In this document: piece after piece, positions 29,001 through 36,951 of the stretch | How the letters are laid out: each line of letters opens with the position of its first letter | Position numbering within the stretch: the first letter of the stretch is position 1 | Assembly: GCF_030547245.1 (NCBI RefSeq) | Contig: NZ_JAUOQT010000001.1 | Location: 310,001 to 374,000 of the forward strand | DNA length: 64,000 nucleotides | Source: Oceanihabitans sp. 2_MG-2023 | GTDB taxonomy: Bacteria > Bacteroidota > Bacteroidia > Flavobacteriales > Flavobacteriaceae | Direction: 5' to 3' | Translations under genes and position numbers: made by a program | The notes under the pieces: generated by a model | What the model saw: the letters and a program-made list of their open reading frames with translations, nothing else | What the model was told of the DNA's origin: nothing | The model's database searches: none

Positions 29001-29782
29001 GGAATAACACTTACATAATATGTAGTTGAATATTCTAAAGTAGGTAGATCGTAAGTAGTAGATAAACCTGTAAATTCATTATCTACAACATCCACTCCTC
29101 CAGATGTTGTACCAACAGTTAAAATATACCCTGAAGGTATTCCAGTTGCCGAAGACCATTCTAGATCTGTATTCACGGAAACTCCAGTACTTCCATCTGT
29201 TGGTGTAATTAAATTAACACAAGATGGTGGATCTGGCACTACTTGACTTACAGAAATATTATCTAAATAAACATAATATGTTCCTGCTGCCCAGTTGGTA
29301 TTTATACGTAATTTAAAATCGGAACCATTAGGTACATCGGCAGATGGAACAGATGTCGTCCAATTAAAACAAGTAGCTGCAGTAGTATGATTTATATCAT
29401 TAATGGTATCTATAGTTGTCCATAGAGCTCCATTATTAATAGAATACTGAACCAAGATTTCACCCCAACCAGGAGCGGTTGCTTCAATAGCTCCAGCCCA
29501 ATCTACTATTTTATAGTCAAAAGCAATTGTTAAATCAGTTCCATTTGACTGTCCAACTATGTTTGGTGAAGTAAGGTGTGCTTCTAAATTAGAATCATCT
29601 AAATTTGCTCTAACAGATCTACCATCACAATTTTCAACAAATGCTACACTATAATCTTCTGCATCACTTGTCCAACCTGCTGGTAACGTAAATCCGGAAT
29701 CAAAATTTTCTACTAAACCTACTTGGGAAAATCCTATTAAAGACATAAACCCAAATAATAGGGAGAGGGTAATTTTTTTCAT
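23084..29782 (-). CDS. Giant T9SS type-B surface adhesin with Fn3, CUB-like and tandem repeats
   Basis: 2232 residues from the ATG at 29780-29782, which starts the signal peptide MKKITLSLLFGFMSLIGFSQ; a longer frame from 29818 lacks a proper leader. Layout by eye: MAM-like module about 20-185; Fn3-like 190-280; CUB-like 287-400; Fn3-like 405-500; two copies of a 205-residue module (503-707, 708-912), each with LEDTFGDGWNGNTMTV and an Fn3; CUB-like about 915-1030; Fn3-like to 1115; a nidogen-like stretch about 1225-1500; seven 77-residue repeats (about 1517-2053). The C-terminal type-B sorting domain (about 2150-2232) contains PQGISPNNDGKNDSF and LEIFNRHGIKVY. It is exported by the T9SS and displayed with the help of the PorP/SprF protein. 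Predicted role: adhesion or motility surface filament. Confidence 0.95.
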   Translation of the reverse strand: MKKITLSLLFGFMSLIGFSQVGLVENFDSGFTLPAGWTSDAEDYSVAFVENCDGRSVRANLDDSNLEAHLTSPNIVGQSNGTDLTIAFDYKIVDWAGAIEATAPGWGEILVQYSINNGALWTTIDTINDINHTTAATCFNWTTSVPSADVPNGSDFKLRINTNWAAGTYYVYLDNISVSQVVPDPPSCVNLITPTDGSTGVSVNTDLEWSSATGIPSGYILTVGTTSGGVDVVDNEFTGLSTTYDLPTLEYSTTYYVSVIPFNASGNAVGCTEYTFTTGADPSAPVDCATGTPINTVYCYTDNDTQTWNFESSDGAPLNVFFNAGQMEANNFDQVTIYDGIDNTGTVLYDDSNGGDMAGVSVIADSGFVFIEIDSDGSGSCSANNYVPLDFDVSCVDTAAVPNCNASLTAPTNGATNVDVATVITWSPASVVVTGYVVSIGTTPGGTDILDNEDLGNALSYTPANLLPYETTIYVTITPYNDNGSAVNCSENSFITELNPYQCDAVDQCVFTFTLEDTFGDGWNGNTMTVSQNGLEIEILELATGSGPLEVQIPLCDGIPFELFWNTGGAFANEVVISVSNAFDDEIFAMPSGSGGIQGTQIFSDIVNCTPPSCPRPTDLALVEVNMTNVEFSWTETGTATSWEVIVQPLGTGYPAGTEPEIIQTTDNPYIYENLDPATQYEIYVRAICGTDDLSDWEGPLNFDTTICDAIDQCVYTFVLEDTFGDGWNGNTMTVSQNNIELEILELPTGSGPLEIQVPLCDGVPFELFWNTGGAFANEVTISVLNAFDDEVFTMPSGSGGIQGTQIFSDIVNCTPPTCPRPDDLTIVTLNPDSVEIGWTETGVATTWEVIVQPLGTGYPDGTEPEIIQTTANPYLYEGLTSGVDYEIYVRAVCGTDDLSDWEGPVDFTTPASVDCATGELLNTTYCYTDNDTTEFVFASSDGSQLVVFFNAGYMESCCDELIVTDSDGTELYNDNNGGDLSGLIFVSSGNSITIAVNSDGSINCGGNANNAQWDFDVACFDANAVPNCNAEMTAPVNGDIDVAIDTDISWTPASIFVTGYTISMGTSPGATDIANNIDIGDVLTYDPGVLTNATEYFVTIVPYNDNGPAVGCIEQSFKTICIPHEVSFNAVGDCDTDPNNPDFVLEVNITDLSGSASILISDDQGSPVQTATAVGVITMGPYPANTVVTITTIKSDDDTCDVISSPITFICPPPPNPCSIIYAGEDATVNCDDTSTDLEANFHLFGQDTNTYIINGLDTCPLPSTVGGTPTSLDIDDTWSDVLDIGFEFCFFGQVYDQILVGSNGVLSFELENANTGNGWAMGAGDTLPNNTNATLAEANIFGVGHDIDPSVTGDINYLVIGSAPYRQFVVNYTDVAHFSGACNNLLSSSQIILYESSNNIDVNVFDKPLCSTWNSGRAVIGVQNIPGTVAFTPPGRNTGAWTATNESWRFAPSEGVPNYTFEWFDGATSLGNVENITVSPTETTTYTATVTYELCTGGTSTLTDEVTIEVVEDNVDTSFTMTETCDGATATIDGDTGGVFTFNPEPTDGAVIDATTGEVTAGIPGTMYTIEYSVTNICTSSSMQTITIPTGDASFTMTATCDGGTATITGDTGGTFTFNPLPTDGAIIDATTGEVTGGTSGAVYTIEYTTPGTCDTVSTQILNVLPGGNSSFTMTPTCDGATANVTGDSGGVFIFNPLPTDGTVIDATTGEITGGTPSTMYTVEYSVTGTCSSMTSQTVTVSPLEDASFTMIATCDGGTATIDGDIGGTFALNPLPTDGAVIDATTGTVTGGTPEVAYTIEYTTAGPCFESSTQMVTVLTAEDATFTMTATCDGGIATIDGDTGGTFALNPVPTDDAIIDSVTGEITGGDYETTYTVEYTTSGACPETSSQMVTTLPADDAAFTLTATCDGATAIIDGDTGGTFAFNPLPTDSAIIDSATGEITGGDNETTYTVEYTTSGTCPTTSSQSVTTLMLDDAAFTMTATCDGGYVETVQVTGGTFAFNPLPIDGAMIDSFTGEVTGGTVGETYAIEYTTSGICPNSSIQNLTLLTDVFDFTIIGDCNGAIYELTVEPIGNSFNPSTATFALYDDMNSLLQTNVIGDNVFIIDGSLFTPPMSGSSYNYVVEVTSDSGCVESNEVLVESINCIIPQGISPNNDGKNDSFDLTGYDVSRLEIFNRHGIKVYSKRSYTNEWYGQSDAGDELPVGTYFYKMEYQGNKTRTSWIYLNREN
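23625..25235 (-). repeat. Seven tandem 231-bp (77-residue) coding repeats in the adhesin
   Basis: Each unit begins near FTMTATCDGG, contains GDTGGTFTFNPLPTDGA and IDATTGEVTGG, and ends TIEYTTSGTC plus about 15 residues. Two cysteines about 53 residues apart are kept in every unit, suggesting one disulfide per domain. Units 5 and 6 are the most alike; unit 7 has lost the central GDT segment. Confidence 0.85.
27047..28276 (-). repeat. Direct duplication of a 615-bp module in the adhesin
   Basis: Copy 1 runs 28276-27662 and copy 2 27661 to about 27047, head to tail with no spacer. Each encodes CDAxDQC, an FGDGWNGNTMTV domain, CPRP and an Fn3 domain ending DDLSDWEGP. The protein copies are clearly above 80 percent identical by eye. 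Confidence 0.85.
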
Positions 29783-30020
29783 TTTATGGTTAAGGTTAGT
29801 TACTAAAATATTAAACATCTAATTTGCTGTTAAACAAACCGTTATATTTAATTGAAATTTATTTAACAAAACATCTAATAAAAATTGATGTTTCAATTAA
29901 ATACCTAAAGTATAAAAAAAGATTAGCCCTAATAAATTAACTTTACTTTAATAGATTAAATACCTTTATTTACGATAAAAGGATAAAAATGTTAACAAGT
30001 AAGTGGTTTTTGCAAACCCA

Positions 30021-31058
30021 CTATGCACTTGGATTAGGTATTGCTTCGTGTACCTTCTTTATTTGACTCAAAATCTCACTAGTAAGCTCCAAATTTATAC
30101 TATTTATATTTTCTACTAATTGCGTCATTGTGCTGGCTCCAATGATATTACTTGTAACAAAAGGCTGTTGTGTTACAAATGCTAAAGACATTTGTGCCAA
30201 ACTCATCTTATTAGCTTCTGCAATTTGTAAATATCTTTTGGTTGCTTCCGAACAAGAATCACTACTATACCTTTTAAATCTTGGAAATAATTTTAATCGC
30301 GAATCTGCTGGTGCTGTTCCGTTAATATACTTACCAGAAAGCACACCGAAAGCCATGGGCGAATATGCAAGTAAACCTATATTTTCTCGCATAGCGATTT
30401 CTGCCATGTCTCCTTCAAAAACTCGATTAAGCAAAGAATATGCATTTTGAACCGTTATCATTCTAGGCAAATCATACTTTTTAGATTCTTCTAAATAGCG
30501 CATTGTTCCCCAAGCTTTTTCGTTAGAAATTCCTACTTGACGAATTTTTCCTTCCTTTACAATTTTATCTAAGGTATGTAAAATCTCATTAAAATTATCT
30601 TGCCACTTATCCTCAGAGTTGTGTTTATAATCTCTAGTATCGAAAGTATTTGTTTGCCTTTCTGGCCAATGCAATTGATATAAATCTATATAATCGGTTT
30701 GCAGTCGTTCTAAACTTTTATTAACAGCATCATTTAGTGCTTCTGGCTTAAAACCGTTGGTTCTAATATGCGCTGTATAATCTCCAGGTCCTGCAATTTT
30801 GGAAGCCAAAACCACTTTTTCTCTATTTCCTGACTTTTTAAACCAGTTTCCTATGATGCGTTCCGTTTCGGCATATGTATCTGCCGTTGCAGGTACAGGG
30901 TACAATTCTGCAGTATCAAAAAAATTAACACCTTGATCTAATGCATAATCCATTTGTTCAAATCCTTCTTCTTGGGTATTTTGATTACCCCAAGTCATGG
31001 TTCCTAAACAAATTTTACTTACTTTAATATCTGTATTTGGCAGTGTTGTGTACTTCAT
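30021..31058 (-). CDS. tas: NADP-dependent aldo/keto reductase, Tas-like
   Basis: 345 residues, close in length and sequence to Escherichia coli Tas. The (beta/alpha)8 fold carries the catalytic tetrad: Asp and Tyr in NFFDTAELYPVP, Lys in VLASKIAGPGDY and His in YQLHWPER. The NADP-binding end is IIGASTMTQLVENI. It reduces carbonyls in the cytoplasm; the natural substrate of this group is not settled. It stands alone between the adhesin and the OmpA lipoprotein gene. Confidence 0.93.
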   Translation of the reverse strand: MKYTTLPNTDIKVSKICLGTMTWGNQNTQEEGFEQMDYALDQGVNFFDTAELYPVPATADTYAETERIIGNWFKKSGNREKVVLASKIAGPGDYTAHIRTNGFKPEALNDAVNKSLERLQTDYIDLYQLHWPERQTNTFDTRDYKHNSEDKWQDNFNEILHTLDKIVKEGKIRQVGISNEKAWGTMRYLEESKKYDLPRMITVQNAYSLLNRVFEGDMAEIAMRENIGLLAYSPMAFGVLSGKYINGTAPADSRLKLFPRFKRYSSDSCSEATKRYLQIAEANKMSLAQMSLAFVTQQPFVTSNIIGASTMTQLVENINSINLELTSEILSQIKKVHEAIPNPSA

Positions 31059-31096
31059 GGTTTTCGCGTTTCAGTTTAAAAAATCTTGAGAAGCTA

Positions 31097-32056
31097 TTAG
31101 ATTTCATTTAGTAGCTTAGTAACCTCATCTAATTTAGGAGTTAAAATAACTTCAATCCTTCTGTTTTTTGCTTTTCCTTCTGCGGTTTCATTACTCGCAA
31201 TTGGAGCAAATTCTCCTCTTCCTGCAGCTGTTAAGTTTTCTGGTACTATTGCATTATTTTCTCTTAAAATATTCACAATTGCTGTTGCTCTTTTTGTAGA
31301 CAAATCCCAATTACCAGAAATCTGACCTGTACCTTTATAAGGATCGTCATCTGTATGCCCTTCGATTAAAACTGCAATTTCTGGGTTTTCGCCTAAAACA
31401 TTTCCTAATTGTTGTACTGCTTTCTTACCTTGTGCACCAACTGCCCAGCTACCAGATTCGAAAAGCAATTTATTTTCCATAGAAACATAAACCTTACCAT
31501 CTCTTTGTTCTACTGTTAATCCTTTTCCATCAAAGTCTGTTAATGCTTTTGAAATGGCATTTTTTAATTGAGTCATTGCTGCATCTTTAGATGCGATCAT
31601 ATTCTCTAGCTCTGTAACTCTATTAGAACGTTGTTCTAGTTCGCTTTTAATATTTTCAAGTCTAATATTTTCTGCTTCTAAAGCTTGTTCTTTAGCCTCT
31701 AATTGCGCCAAAAGCTCTCTGTTTTTCTTTGAGTTTTCAGCCAAAGAAGCAGAACTGTTTTTTTCTAAAGCATCGTAAGAAGCCTTTAAGTTTTCTAGAT
31801 TTGTTTTAGACGCATTATAATCTGCTTGTAATTTATCGCGGTTTGCAATAGCAGTATCATAATCCTTTTTAAGGGTAGCATAGTCATTTTCTGTTTTATT
31901 ATTTGCCCCTAAAAGAGATTCATTTTCTTCTGAGAGTTTTTTGTTTTCCTTTTTAAGACTCGCATACTTACTCTCTAAGTCTTTATATACTTTTGGAGAA
32001 ACGCAGGAGGAAACTAAAATTGTAGCTATTACAAGAATTACTATTTTATTTTTCAT
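31097..32056 (-). CDS. OmpA-family lipoprotein with periplasmic coiled coil
   Basis: 319 residues from the ATG at 32054-32056, which opens a lipoprotein signal (ILVSSC, Cys about 18). The longer frame from 32149 would run into xth and hides the signal, so it is rejected. Residues about 25-180 are a heptad-rich coiled coil. Residues about 195-315 are an OmpA domain (IEGHTDDDPYKGTGQ, then WDLSTKRATAIVNIL and GRGEFAPIASNETAEGKAKNRRIEV) that binds peptidoglycan. It should span from a lipid anchor to the cell wall. It lies 62 bp after xth on the same strand. Confidence 0.92.
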   Translation of the reverse strand: MKNKIVILVIATILVSSCVSPKVYKDLESKYASLKKENKKLSEENESLLGANNKTENDYATLKKDYDTAIANRDKLQADYNASKTNLENLKASYDALEKNSSASLAENSKKNRELLAQLEAKEQALEAENIRLENIKSELEQRSNRVTELENMIASKDAAMTQLKNAISKALTDFDGKGLTVEQRDGKVYVSMENKLLFESGSWAVGAQGKKAVQQLGNVLGENPEIAVLIEGHTDDDPYKGTGQISGNWDLSTKRATAIVNILRENNAIVPENLTAAGRGEFAPIASNETAEGKAKNRRIEVILTPKLDEVTKLLNEI

Positions 32057-32118
32057 ATTGTATTGGGGTTTTATTTTAGTATTTAGTATTGAAAAATAGT
32101 TACTAACTACTATTTCCT

Positions 32119-32880
32119 TTAATTTTCTATTTCTACCAAAACTGGACAATGATCACTATGCACAGCTTCTTGAAGTATAACGCTTCTTTTTATTTTTTCT
32201 TTCAATGGATTAGACACCATGGTATAATCTAAACGCCAACCTTTATTATTTGCTCTTGAGTTTGCACGATAGCTCCACCAACTATACTCTTGTTTTTCTG
32301 GATGTATAAAGCGAAAAGCATCTACAAAACCACTATCTATAAAACTACCAATCCATTCTCTTTCAATAGGAAGAAAACCAGAAACGCCTTTCATTTTTGG
32401 ATTATGAATATCTATTTCTTCATGACATATATTATAATCACCGCAGATAACTAGATTTGGAATCTCTTTTTTTAGGTTATTAATATATTCTTGAAACATA
32501 TCCATGTACTCCAATTTATGATCTAATCTTGCCGCATTAGTTCCTGAAGGCAAGTATAAACTCATTACCGAAATACCATCAAAATCTGCTCGAATATTTC
32601 TTCCTTCAAAATCCATAGATTCTATTCCTGTACCAAATTCTACATGATTGGGTTTGGTTTTACTTAAAATAGCAACACCACTATATCCTTTCTTTTGTGC
32701 AGAAAACCAATAATTATATGTGTAACCAGCTTCTATAAAAAGATCTACATCTAATTGCTCTTCTATTGCTTTTATTTCTTGTAAACAAATCACATCTGGA
32801 TTTGCAGCTTCAAGCCATTTAATAAAATCTTTTTTAAGAGCTGCGCGAATTCCGTTTACGTTATAAGATATAATTTTCAA
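32119..32880 (-). CDS. xth: Exodeoxyribonuclease III / AP endonuclease
   Basis: Repair enzyme that incises at abasic sites and has 3'-5' exonuclease activity; 253 residues. Metal and catalytic residues of the ExoIII family are visible: SYNVNGIRAALKK, the Glu in CLQEIKA, the Tyr/Asp region VICGDYNICH, and the C-terminal Asp-His in VHSDHCPV. The substrate-recognition Trp appears in WRLDYTMVS. A cytoplasmic enzyme, first in a two-gene run with the OmpA lipoprotein. Confidence 0.96.
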   Translation of the reverse strand: MKIISYNVNGIRAALKKDFIKWLEAANPDVICLQEIKAIEEQLDVDLFIEAGYTYNYWFSAQKKGYSGVAILSKTKPNHVEFGTGIESMDFEGRNIRADFDGISVMSLYLPSGTNAARLDHKLEYMDMFQEYINNLKKEIPNLVICGDYNICHEEIDIHNPKMKGVSGFLPIEREWIGSFIDSGFVDAFRFIHPEKQEYSWWSYRANSRANNKGWRLDYTMVSNPLKEKIKRSVILQEAVHSDHCPVLVEIEN

Positions 32881-33013
32881 TGGTATATTATTTTAAAATG
32901 GTTATGTTTTAGCTAAAATAAATAATGCTTTACATTTACACTAAAATTTTAAAGCCCTTTTAACAAAAAACTATCAACAAAATATTTTAGGTTTTTTGTA
33001 GTTTTAGTAACGC

Positions 33014-36000
33014 ATGAAGTGTACATACTTTCTTATTATCTTTTTCATTGGTTTTGCGGCAGTTGCCCAAAGTCAAGAATCTAATTACAAAACGAAAACA
33101 GTTCTTGTACAAGATAGTATTGCTATAGATAGCGTTAGTATTAATTCGAGTTACTTTCAAATTAAAAGAAAAGACAACTCGATAATTGACTCTACCTATT
33201 ACTCTGTAGATTTTAAAAAAGCAATATTGCGCTTTAAAAAACCTATACAAACAGATTCCATACAAATAAATTACTTAAAATATCCAGCGTTTTTAACCAA
33301 AACCTATAAACAGTTAGACGATAAAGTTATTGTAGAAAACACCGATAATCAGCAAATTTTATACAAAATTAAGCAACCTAGCGAATCGAATACATTTACG
33401 CCTTTTGATGGTTTAACTACTTCAGGAAGCATTTCACGAGGTGTTATTATTGGAAACAATCAAAACTCGGTTTTAAATAGCGAATTAGATTTACAAATTA
33501 CAGGAAAACTTAACGATAAAGTTTCACTAAGAGCCTCTATTCAAGATGCAAACATTCCATTACAAGAAAGTGGTTACTCGCAACGCTTAGACGAATTCGA
33601 CCAAGTATTCATAGAACTGTTTAGTGACCATTGGAAAATAAGAGCTGGTGATGTAGACTTACAAAATACAAATAGTGCTTTTGCTAATTTTTCTAAACGC
33701 GTACAAGGGCTTTCGCTTGGTGCAACTTTAAACCACTCCAATTCTAAAACCAATATTTTTGCAGCTGGAGCCATTGTTAGAGGGCAATTTACCTCTAGTC
33801 AATTCACAGCACAAGAAGGAAATCAAGGCCCTTACAAACTCCGCGGACCAAGTGGCGAATTATTTGTACTTGTAGTTTCTGGTAGCGAAATTGTTTATGT
33901 AAACGGAATTGCTTTAGAACGAGGAGAAAACAAAGACTACATTATTAATTATAATGCAGGAGAAATAATTTTTAACGCCACCTTCCCGATTACAAGCGAA
34001 ATGCGTATTACTGTAGACTACCAATACAGTGAACGAAACTATTCTAGACTAGTTGTTTATGGCGGAAGTAATTACGAAAGCGAAAAACTAAAGCTTGGGG
34101 TTTCTGTATACAGTGAAAATGATGCAAAAAATAACCCGCTGCAACAAAACTTATCTAGTGAGCAAGTCGAAATTTTAGCAAATGCAGGAGATGACGAAAC
34201 TCTAATGACTGCACCTTCAGCAACAGCAGAAGCCTATAATGAAAATAGAATATTATATAAAAAGGAAATAATAAATGGAGTAGAAGCTTTTGTGTTTTCT
34301 AACAATGAAGAGGATGAATTATTTAGTGTAAATTTTTCATTGGTTGGCGATAATCAAGGAGATTATATAGTGAGTAGTATTAATGCAATCAGTACTATTT
34401 ACGAATATAATGGAGCAGGACAAGGAAACTACCAACCTATCACACAACTCGTTGCTCCAAATAAATTACAGATTGCTGTTTTAAACGGAAACTATGCACC
34501 AACCAAAAAAACAAATATTGGTTTTGAAGTTGCTGGTAGTAAAAACGATTTGAACTTATTTTCTAACATAGACGATAACAACAACGATGGTTTTGCAGCA
34601 AAAATAGAACTAGAACAAGCTATTACTAAAAACGATAGTTTATGGAATATCCATGCATTTGCCGATGCAAATTACATTCAAGAAAATTTTAGAACTATTG
34701 AACGATTATACAATGCTGAGTTTATTCGCGATTGGAACATTGAGCAATCTACAACCAATCAAAACGTGATTAATAATGGCAACCAAACCCTTTTTGCTTC
34801 TGGCGTTGAAGCTTCTCATCATAAAAAAGGATTTGCTAAGTACCAATTTGAGTACCTAAATTATTCAGAAAATTTTAACGGAAGCAGACACATTTTTTTA
34901 GGGGATTTAAATTTAAAAAAATGGCAAATACTTTCCAATTCTAGCTTATTAAATGCAGAATCAAACCTAAACAATTCTACTTTTACAAGAACCTATAACA
35001 GGATTACCTACAGCCTAAAGAATGCTTGGGTTGGCACAAGGCTATCATTAGAAAACAATGAGCAAAAAAACAAAGAAACAGATAGTTTCACAGCATTAAG
35101 TCAGCGCTATAAATCGTATGAAGTTTTCACAGGGATTGGAGATAGTACCAAAATTTTTGCCGAAATAGGTTACAAACACAGAGTAAATGATAGTTTAATG
35201 GCTGGTAACCTTCAAAAAGTAAACACATCTAACACCTACTATGTAGATTCTAAAATTATTCAAAATAACAATACAAATTTATCGCTTTATGTAAATTATA
35301 GAACTTTAAAAAATGTGGATGCAAACCTAGATAATGAAGAGTCTTTAAATTCTAGAATGCAGTTCAGTCAAAAATTATTTAAAAACATAATTCATTGGAA
35401 CACGGTTTACGAAACCAATTCGGGAACCCTAGCACAACAAGAATTCACTTATGTAGAAGTTGAAGCAGGACAAGGTGCTTATACTTGGATCGATTATAAC
35501 AATAACAATATTCAAGAATTAGAAGAATTTGAAATTGCACAATTCTCAGACCAAGGTACTTACATAAGGGTTTTATTACCAAATCAAGTATTTGTAAAAA
35601 CACATCAAAATAGATTTAGCCAAACACTAACACTAAATCCACAACAATGGTCTTCGAGTGAAAATGGTTTTAAAAAAATAGTATCGAAATTTTACAATCA
35701 GACTTCCTATTTAATCGATAGAAAACAAAAAAGAGAAGGTACTTCTTTTAACCTCAACCCATTTAAAGATGACAAAGAAAAACAACTTGGTTTACAGTCT
35801 AACTTTAGAAATGTTTTCTTTTTCAACAGAGGCAAACAGCACTACACAACATCGTATACTTTTTTAACTAACAGTTCAAGAAATCTTTTAACTATAGGTT
35901 CGCTAGAAGCAAACGCTAAAAGCCACCAAATTCTTTTTAATCATAAATTTGCAAACAGTTGGTTGGCAAATTTATTAACTAGCTTTAACACCAATGAAAG

Positions 36001-36436
36001 CAAAAGTGAAAATTACATAAGTAAGAATTACAATATTGAAGAAACGCAATTAAACCCCAAAATCTCTTACTTATTAAATGACAATACTCGTTTTGATATA
36101 TTTTACCAATACAGCAACAAAGCGAACACCATAAATGACTTAGAAGCATTAAAACAACAAAAATATGGCGCTTCCTTTGCTTTTTCCAGCAAACAACAAA
36201 TGGCAATTTCTGGAGAATTTAATTATTTTTCTAACGCCTTTACAGGAAATGCAAATTCACCAGTTGCATACCAAATGCTAGAAGGCTTACAACCAGGAAA
36301 AAACTTTACATGGACCTTTTTAGCACAAAAAAAACTAACAAAATACTTAGATTTAAACCTTAGTTATTTTGGCAGAAATACAGAAACTAGCAAAACTATT
36401 CATACTGGAAACATACAATTAAAGGCTTATTTTTAA
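33014..36436 (+). CDS. Very large outer-membrane protein, function unknown, SprA-like motifs
   Basis: 1140 residues with a signal peptide (about 1-18, AAVAQ) and a beta-rich, Asn/aromatic-rich sequence ending in an alternating strand (NIQLKAYF), as outer-membrane barrels do. Two stretches stand out. Residues about 285-325 contain VYVNGIALERGENKDY and a following INYNAGEIIF, a pattern I recall from SprA-type proteins. The other is an EF-hand-like loop DYNNNNIQELEEFE at about 827-840 that could bind calcium. No TonB plug or sorting domain is seen. It is a single-gene unit between xth and the metal operon. No function can be assigned. Confidence 0.8.
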   Translation: MKCTYFLIIFFIGFAAVAQSQESNYKTKTVLVQDSIAIDSVSINSSYFQIKRKDNSIIDSTYYSVDFKKAILRFKKPIQTDSIQINYLKYPAFLTKTYKQLDDKVIVENTDNQQILYKIKQPSESNTFTPFDGLTTSGSISRGVIIGNNQNSVLNSELDLQITGKLNDKVSLRASIQDANIPLQESGYSQRLDEFDQVFIELFSDHWKIRAGDVDLQNTNSAFANFSKRVQGLSLGATLNHSNSKTNIFAAGAIVRGQFTSSQFTAQEGNQGPYKLRGPSGELFVLVVSGSEIVYVNGIALERGENKDYIINYNAGEIIFNATFPITSEMRITVDYQYSERNYSRLVVYGGSNYESEKLKLGVSVYSENDAKNNPLQQNLSSEQVEILANAGDDETLMTAPSATAEAYNENRILYKKEIINGVEAFVFSNNEEDELFSVNFSLVGDNQGDYIVSSINAISTIYEYNGAGQGNYQPITQLVAPNKLQIAVLNGNYAPTKKTNIGFEVAGSKNDLNLFSNIDDNNNDGFAAKIELEQAITKNDSLWNIHAFADANYIQENFRTIERLYNAEFIRDWNIEQSTTNQNVINNGNQTLFASGVEASHHKKGFAKYQFEYLNYSENFNGSRHIFLGDLNLKKWQILSNSSLLNAESNLNNSTFTRTYNRITYSLKNAWVGTRLSLENNEQKNKETDSFTALSQRYKSYEVFTGIGDSTKIFAEIGYKHRVNDSLMAGNLQKVNTSNTYYVDSKIIQNNNTNLSLYVNYRTLKNVDANLDNEESLNSRMQFSQKLFKNIIHWNTVYETNSGTLAQQEFTYVEVEAGQGAYTWIDYNNNNIQELEEFEIAQFSDQGTYIRVLLPNQVFVKTHQNRFSQTLTLNPQQWSSSENGFKKIVSKFYNQTSYLIDRKQKREGTSFNLNPFKDDKEKQLGLQSNFRNVFFFNRGKQHYTTSYTFLTNSSRNLLTIGSLEANAKSHQILFNHKFANSWLANLLTSFNTNESKSENYISKNYNIEETQLNPKISYLLNDNTRFDIFYQYSNKANTINDLEALKQQKYGASFAFSSKQQMAISGEFNYFSNAFTGNANSPVAYQMLEGLQPGKNFTWTFLAQKKLTKYLDLNLSYFGRNTETSKTIHTGNIQLKAYF

Positions 36437-36443
36437 GACAATT

Positions 36444-36457
36444 GTAACTTTTGTTAC
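36444..36457. promoter_or_regulatory. Small inverted repeat over the metal-operon promoter
   Basis: GTAAC-TTTT-GTTAC, a 5-4-5 inverted repeat touching the -33 TTG of the promoter at 36451-36479. A plausible operator for a metal-responsive repressor, but no regulator gene lies nearby. Confidence 0.35.
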
Positions 36458-36479
36458 CTCATAAAGATTACTAATTTTG
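36451..36479 (+). promoter_or_regulatory. Promoter of the heavy-metal efflux operon
   Basis: TTG (36451-36453), 18 bp, TAATTTTG (36472-36479): a full consensus match 16 bp before the ATG at 36496, which leaves a very short leader. Confidence 0.7.
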
Positions 36480-36495
36480 TAATTTAGCAATCGTT

Positions 36496-36885
36496 ATGAG
36501 TAAAGTATTAGCAATTACATATTCATTTTTGATTCTTATACAGAGTTTCAATATTAATCTAGAAGATATTTCTAAGGTTAAAGCATTGCTGGATCATGCT
36601 CAATTTCACAAAGAAGTATATGGTGACACTTTTTTTGAGTTTTTAACAGAACATTATGGTGAAGTTAAAGATGACCACAAAAATGACCATAAAGAGCATA
36701 AAGACTTGCCTTTTAAAGATAGTCATCACATGTGCACGCATATAAATACTTCTTTTATAAATATTCACAATACTTTCGATTTAAACTATCATGAGTTTAT
36801 TGAAATTCCTTTTAATTTCCATTACACCGAAACCATAACAGATTCTGAAAAACCTTCTATTTTTCAGCCTCCCAAAATAGCATAA
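36496..36885 (+). CDS. Small His-rich exported protein heading the metal efflux operon
   Basis: 129 residues; residues about 3-20 form a hydrophobic leader or anchor. The middle (about 70-95) is dense in His and Asp (DDHKNDHKEHKDLPFKDSHH, then MCTH), an obvious metal-binding stretch. The rest has paired aromatic residues and no known catalytic motif. It is the first gene after the promoter and lies 66 bp before the fused RND pump, so a periplasmic metal chaperone or sensor for the pump is likely. I cannot assign it to a named family. Confidence 0.75.
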   Translation: MSKVLAITYSFLILIQSFNINLEDISKVKALLDHAQFHKEVYGDTFFEFLTEHYGEVKDDHKNDHKEHKDLPFKDSHHMCTHINTSFINIHNTFDLNYHEFIEIPFNFHYTETITDSEKPSIFQPPKIA

Positions 36886-36951
36886 TTCATTATAGATTTT
36901 TATTCCTGTAAATAAAAACAGGTATTTATTATTTCTTAATTAATATGAATT

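Noticed and set aside
29999-30023. Hairpin-like AGTGG...CCACT at the end of the aldo-keto reductase gene
   Set aside because: Short stem with bulges and no T-run; overlaps the stop codon, so not convincing as a terminator.
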